64,000 nucleotides of DNA, taken from NCBI RefSeq assembly GCF_020618775.1, contig NZ_JAESVB010000003.1:476960-540959 (forward strand), given 5' to 3'. The notes beneath the pieces were generated by a model. The model was not told where the DNA came from. It saw only the letters and a program-made list of their open reading frames with translations, and ran no database searches. Positions 62,057 through 64,000 of this stretch are shown here, piece by piece (within the stretch, counting starts at the first letter, position 1; every line of letters begins with the position of its first letter). The translations under genes were made by a program, and so were the position numbers. This DNA comes from Acidisoma silvae (GTDB lineage: Bacteria; Pseudomonadota; Alphaproteobacteria; Acetobacterales; Acetobacteraceae).

Positions 62057-63040
62057 ATGTGCATGACGCAGCCGCTAGGCATCACGATGGGCGACCCGGC
62101 CGGTGTCGGGCCTGAAATCGTGGTCAAACTTTTCGCCGAAGGACTGCCGCATCCGGCCGTCGTTTTCGGCGATGTGTCGCTTCTCCGCCGCGCGGCGCGG
62201 CTGCTGGGGGCGGCTGTCGAGATCGTGGAGATTGCCAGCGCGCGCGATGCGCGTGGCGGTGCAGGCCGGATCGAGGTTATCCCGGTCAGCACCCTGCCGG
62301 ACGATTTAGCCTATGGGCAGATCGACGCGCGGGCCGGGGCCGCGGCCTTTGCCTATATCGATCGCGCGATTACGGCTGTGCAGGCTGGCGAGATCAGCGC
62401 CATCGTCACCGCGCCGATCAATAAGGCCGCGATGCATGAAGCCGGCATCGACTATCCGGGCCATACCGAAATCCTGGCCAAACGTGCCGGCACCACGGAT
62501 TACGCGATGATGCTGGCGAATAAGGAGCTGCGTGTGCTGCTCGTCAGCATCCATGTGCCGCTGAGCGAGGCCGTGCGGCTCGTGACGGTGGAGAATGAAC
62601 TGCGGGCCATTCGCCTCGCCCATCGCGCCGGAGTGCAATTCGGCATCGCCCGCCCGCGCATCGGCGTCGCCGGTCTCAATCCGCATGCGGGCGAGGGCGG
62701 CGCCTTCGGCACCGAGGATGACGCGATCATCGCGCCCGCCGTCGCCATCGCGCGGGCAGAGGGAATCGCGGTCAGCGGGCCGCTGTCGGGCGACACCATC
62801 TTCATGCGCGCACGCATGGGGGAATTCGATGTCGTGGTCGCGCAATATCATGACCAGGGGTTGATCCCGGTGAAATATCTGGGCCTGGACGAGGGCGTGA
62901 ATATCACCGTCGGCCTGCCCTTCGTACGCACCAGCGTCGATCACGGCACGGCTTTCGCGATCGCCGGCACGGGCTCTGCAAGTGCGGCCAGCCTGCGCGC
63001 CGCCGTTGAGCAGGCGGCGGCGATGTCGCGCGGCGGCTAG
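62057..63040 (+). CDS. pdxA: 4-hydroxythreonine-4-phosphate dehydrogenase family (PdxA or PdxA2)
   Basis: A 327-aa protein: LGITMGDPAGVGPEIVVKLF, the catalytic and metal motifs YPGHTEILA, AGLNPHAGEGGAFGTEDD, SGPLSGDTIFMRA, AQYHDQGLIPVKY and VNITVGLPFVRTSVDHGTAF. In B6 synthesis it oxidises 4-phosphohydroxythreonine, feeding PdxJ. The close paralogue PdxA2 acts on four-carbon acid phosphates and is hard to exclude by eye; the neighbouring pdxJ favours the B6 role. Start ATG 62057 (GGGGA just upstream) or 62063. Shares a CTAG stop with hldD. Confidence 0.88.
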   Translation: MCMTQPLGITMGDPAGVGPEIVVKLFAEGLPHPAVVFGDVSLLRRAARLLGAAVEIVEIASARDARGGAGRIEVIPVSTLPDDLAYGQIDARAGAAAFAYIDRAITAVQAGEISAIVTAPINKAAMHEAGIDYPGHTEILAKRAGTTDYAMMLANKELRVLLVSIHVPLSEAVRLVTVENELRAIRLAHRAGVQFGIARPRIGVAGLNPHAGEGGAFGTEDDAIIAPAVAIARAEGIAVSGPLSGDTIFMRARMGEFDVVVAQYHDQGLIPVKYLGLDEGVNITVGLPFVRTSVDHGTAFAIAGTGSASAASLRAAVEQAAAMSRGG

Positions 63041-64000
63041 CGGAAACTATCCGTCGTATTCAGATAAGTTTTCACGAAATGCTCGACCGCTTCTTCCAGA
63101 GGCGTGCCGGGTTTGTTGTAGCCGGCGGCGTGCAGGCGCGCGGAATCAGCTTGCGTGAAATACTGATAACGGGGGCGCATCGCCTCGGGCATTTCCACGA
63201 AGCGGATTTTGCGCTCCAGACCGAGGGAATCGAAGATTGACCCGACAAGGTCGATGAAGCTGCGCGCGTGGCCGCTGCCCAGGTTGAAAAGCTGCGTGCC
63301 TGTATAGCCGTCCAGCAGCCACAGAATGACGTCCGTGATGTCATGGACATAGACGAAATCGCGCAGCTGTTCGCCGTCTCTGTATTCGGGCTTGTAGCTT
63401 TTAAACAGGTCGATGGTCTCCCCCCGCTTGATGGCGGGGAAGTATTTGGAGACCAGGCTCATCATCGGACCCTTGTGATGTTCATTGGGTCCGAAGACAT
63501 TGAAGAATTTCAGGCCGGCGCAAACGGGGGGCAGTTTCTGTCCCGCTTCCAGCCGCGTTGCCACGACCTGATCGAAAAGATGCTTGCTCCAGCCGTAAAG
63601 GTTCAGCGGTCGCAATGTCTGCAGATAAGGCAGGCCGATATCATCATCGAAACCCTCGTCGCCGTCGCCATAGGTGGCGGCCGAGGAGGCGTAGATGAAT
63701 TTCACTTGGCGTTCGGTACACCAGTCGAGCAGTTTCAGTGAAAAGCGGAAATTGCTTTCCATGATCTCGTCACCGTCGGAAGCGAGTGTTGAGGAATTGG
63801 CGCCCATATGGATCACCGCCTCGATATCGGTGCGATCCTCCAGCCAGTCGAGGAGTTCGCCGGGCGGCACGATATCCTGCACGATGCGCTTGCGCAGATT
63901 GAGCCATTTGCCGTCTGAGCCGAGATGGTCGCAGACGACGACATCGCGCCGTCCATGGTCGTTGAGAGCGGCGACGATATTGGAGCCGATGAATCCGGCG
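63037..64000 (-). CDS. hldD: ADP-L-glycero-D-manno-heptose-6-epimerase (5' end outside window)
   Basis: An extended SDR. The N-terminal Rossmann motif is partly visible at the edge (AGFIGSNIVAAL), followed by WLNLRKRIVQDIVPPGELLD, IHMGANSSTLASDGDEIMES, YASSAATYG, catalytic Y-x3-K in LNLYGWSKHLFDQVV, LKFFNVFGPNEHHKGPMMSL and RDFVYVHDITDVI. Makes the L,D-heptose donor for the LPS inner core. About 320 residues are in the window; only the first few are missing. The in-frame ATG at 63882 is internal. Convergent with pdxA. Confidence 0.93.
   Translation of the reverse strand, partial: AGFIGSNIVAALNDHGRRDVVVCDHLGSDGKWLNLRKRIVQDIVPPGELLDWLEDRTDIEAVIHMGANSSTLASDGDEIMESNFRFSLKLLDWCTERQVKFIYASSAATYGDGDEGFDDDIGLPYLQTLRPLNLYGWSKHLFDQVVATRLEAGQKLPPVCAGLKFFNVFGPNEHHKGPMMSLVSKYFPAIKRGETIDLFKSYKPEYRDGEQLRDFVYVHDITDVILWLLDGYTGTQLFNLGSGHARSFIDLVGSIFDSLGLERKIRFVEMPEAMRPRYQYFTQADSARLHAAGYNKPGTPLEEAVEHFVKTYLNTTDSFR

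Overview
This 64 kb window is high-GC alphaproteobacterial chromosome. The family Acetobacteraceae is my best guess, from the style of the Porin_4-type porin, the plant/rhizobial-type glutamate-cysteine ligase, the DUF1285 + CoA-type NUDIX pair, a DUF3297 protein, a DUF1127 protein and the overall gene content; this is inference, not a database result. The DNA is dense, mostly core housekeeping genes on both strands. I see no rRNA, tRNA, CRISPR array, insertion sequence, integrase or phage gene.

Layout. 1-4.0 kb: a minus-strand group rsmE > gshA > methyltransferase, divergent from ubiA + an ETF-beta-lysine-methyltransferase-like gene. 4.0-4.15 kb: a block of three tandem hairpins between convergent genes. 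4.15-9.2 kb: uspA-like, pdxH, fabI, aroC and an unknown 415-aa protein. 9.2-13.2 kb: a DedA / ATP-grasp / tlyA operon, dsbB and a degenerate EAL protein. 13.3-17.5 kb: DUF3253, a fused SbmA/YddA-type ABC transporter, a GST and a porin with a long AT-rich leader. 18.0-19.6 kb: a GT61-like protein.

20.0-31.7 kb: one co-directional run of 24 translation genes (rpsL-rpsG-tuf-rpsJ ... rpmD-rplO) closed by a strong terminator. It departs from the usual order at two points: fusA is missing between rpsG and tuf, and secY-adk-rpsM-rpsK-rpoA-rplQ are missing after rplO.

31.7-46.5 kb: SDR + DUF3297, a sugar-porter MFS transporter, a GT4 glycosyltransferase with a Xaa-Pro aminopeptidase, DUF1127, a tight metF-uvrD-prmA-polysaccharide deacetylase operon, mlaA-mlaC (outer-membrane lipid asymmetry), a BI-1 family membrane protein and CarD. 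46.7-56.2 kb: a translationally coupled moxR-DUF58-DUF4159-'GATase/VWA-like' membrane operon, divergent from DUF1285-NUDIX-D-amino acid dehydrogenase. 56.3-60.4 kb: an unknown 156-aa protein and a Zn/Mn-type ABC importer (one binding protein, one ATPase, two different permeases) preceded by a Zur-like operator. 60.4-64 kb: pdxJ behind a 2OG-Fe(II) dioxygenase, divergent from pdxA, and a partial hldD running off the window.

The most distinctive observations are: the two synteny breaks in the ribosomal block; the coupled MoxR/DUF4159 operon; the DedA + ATP-grasp pair; the dioxygenase set between pdxJ and pdxA; an EAL protein that has lost several metal ligands; and a dispersed palindromic element present once on each strand (17.9 kb and 56.2 kb), both copies abutting stop codons. 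No obviously new defence or mobile system is visible.
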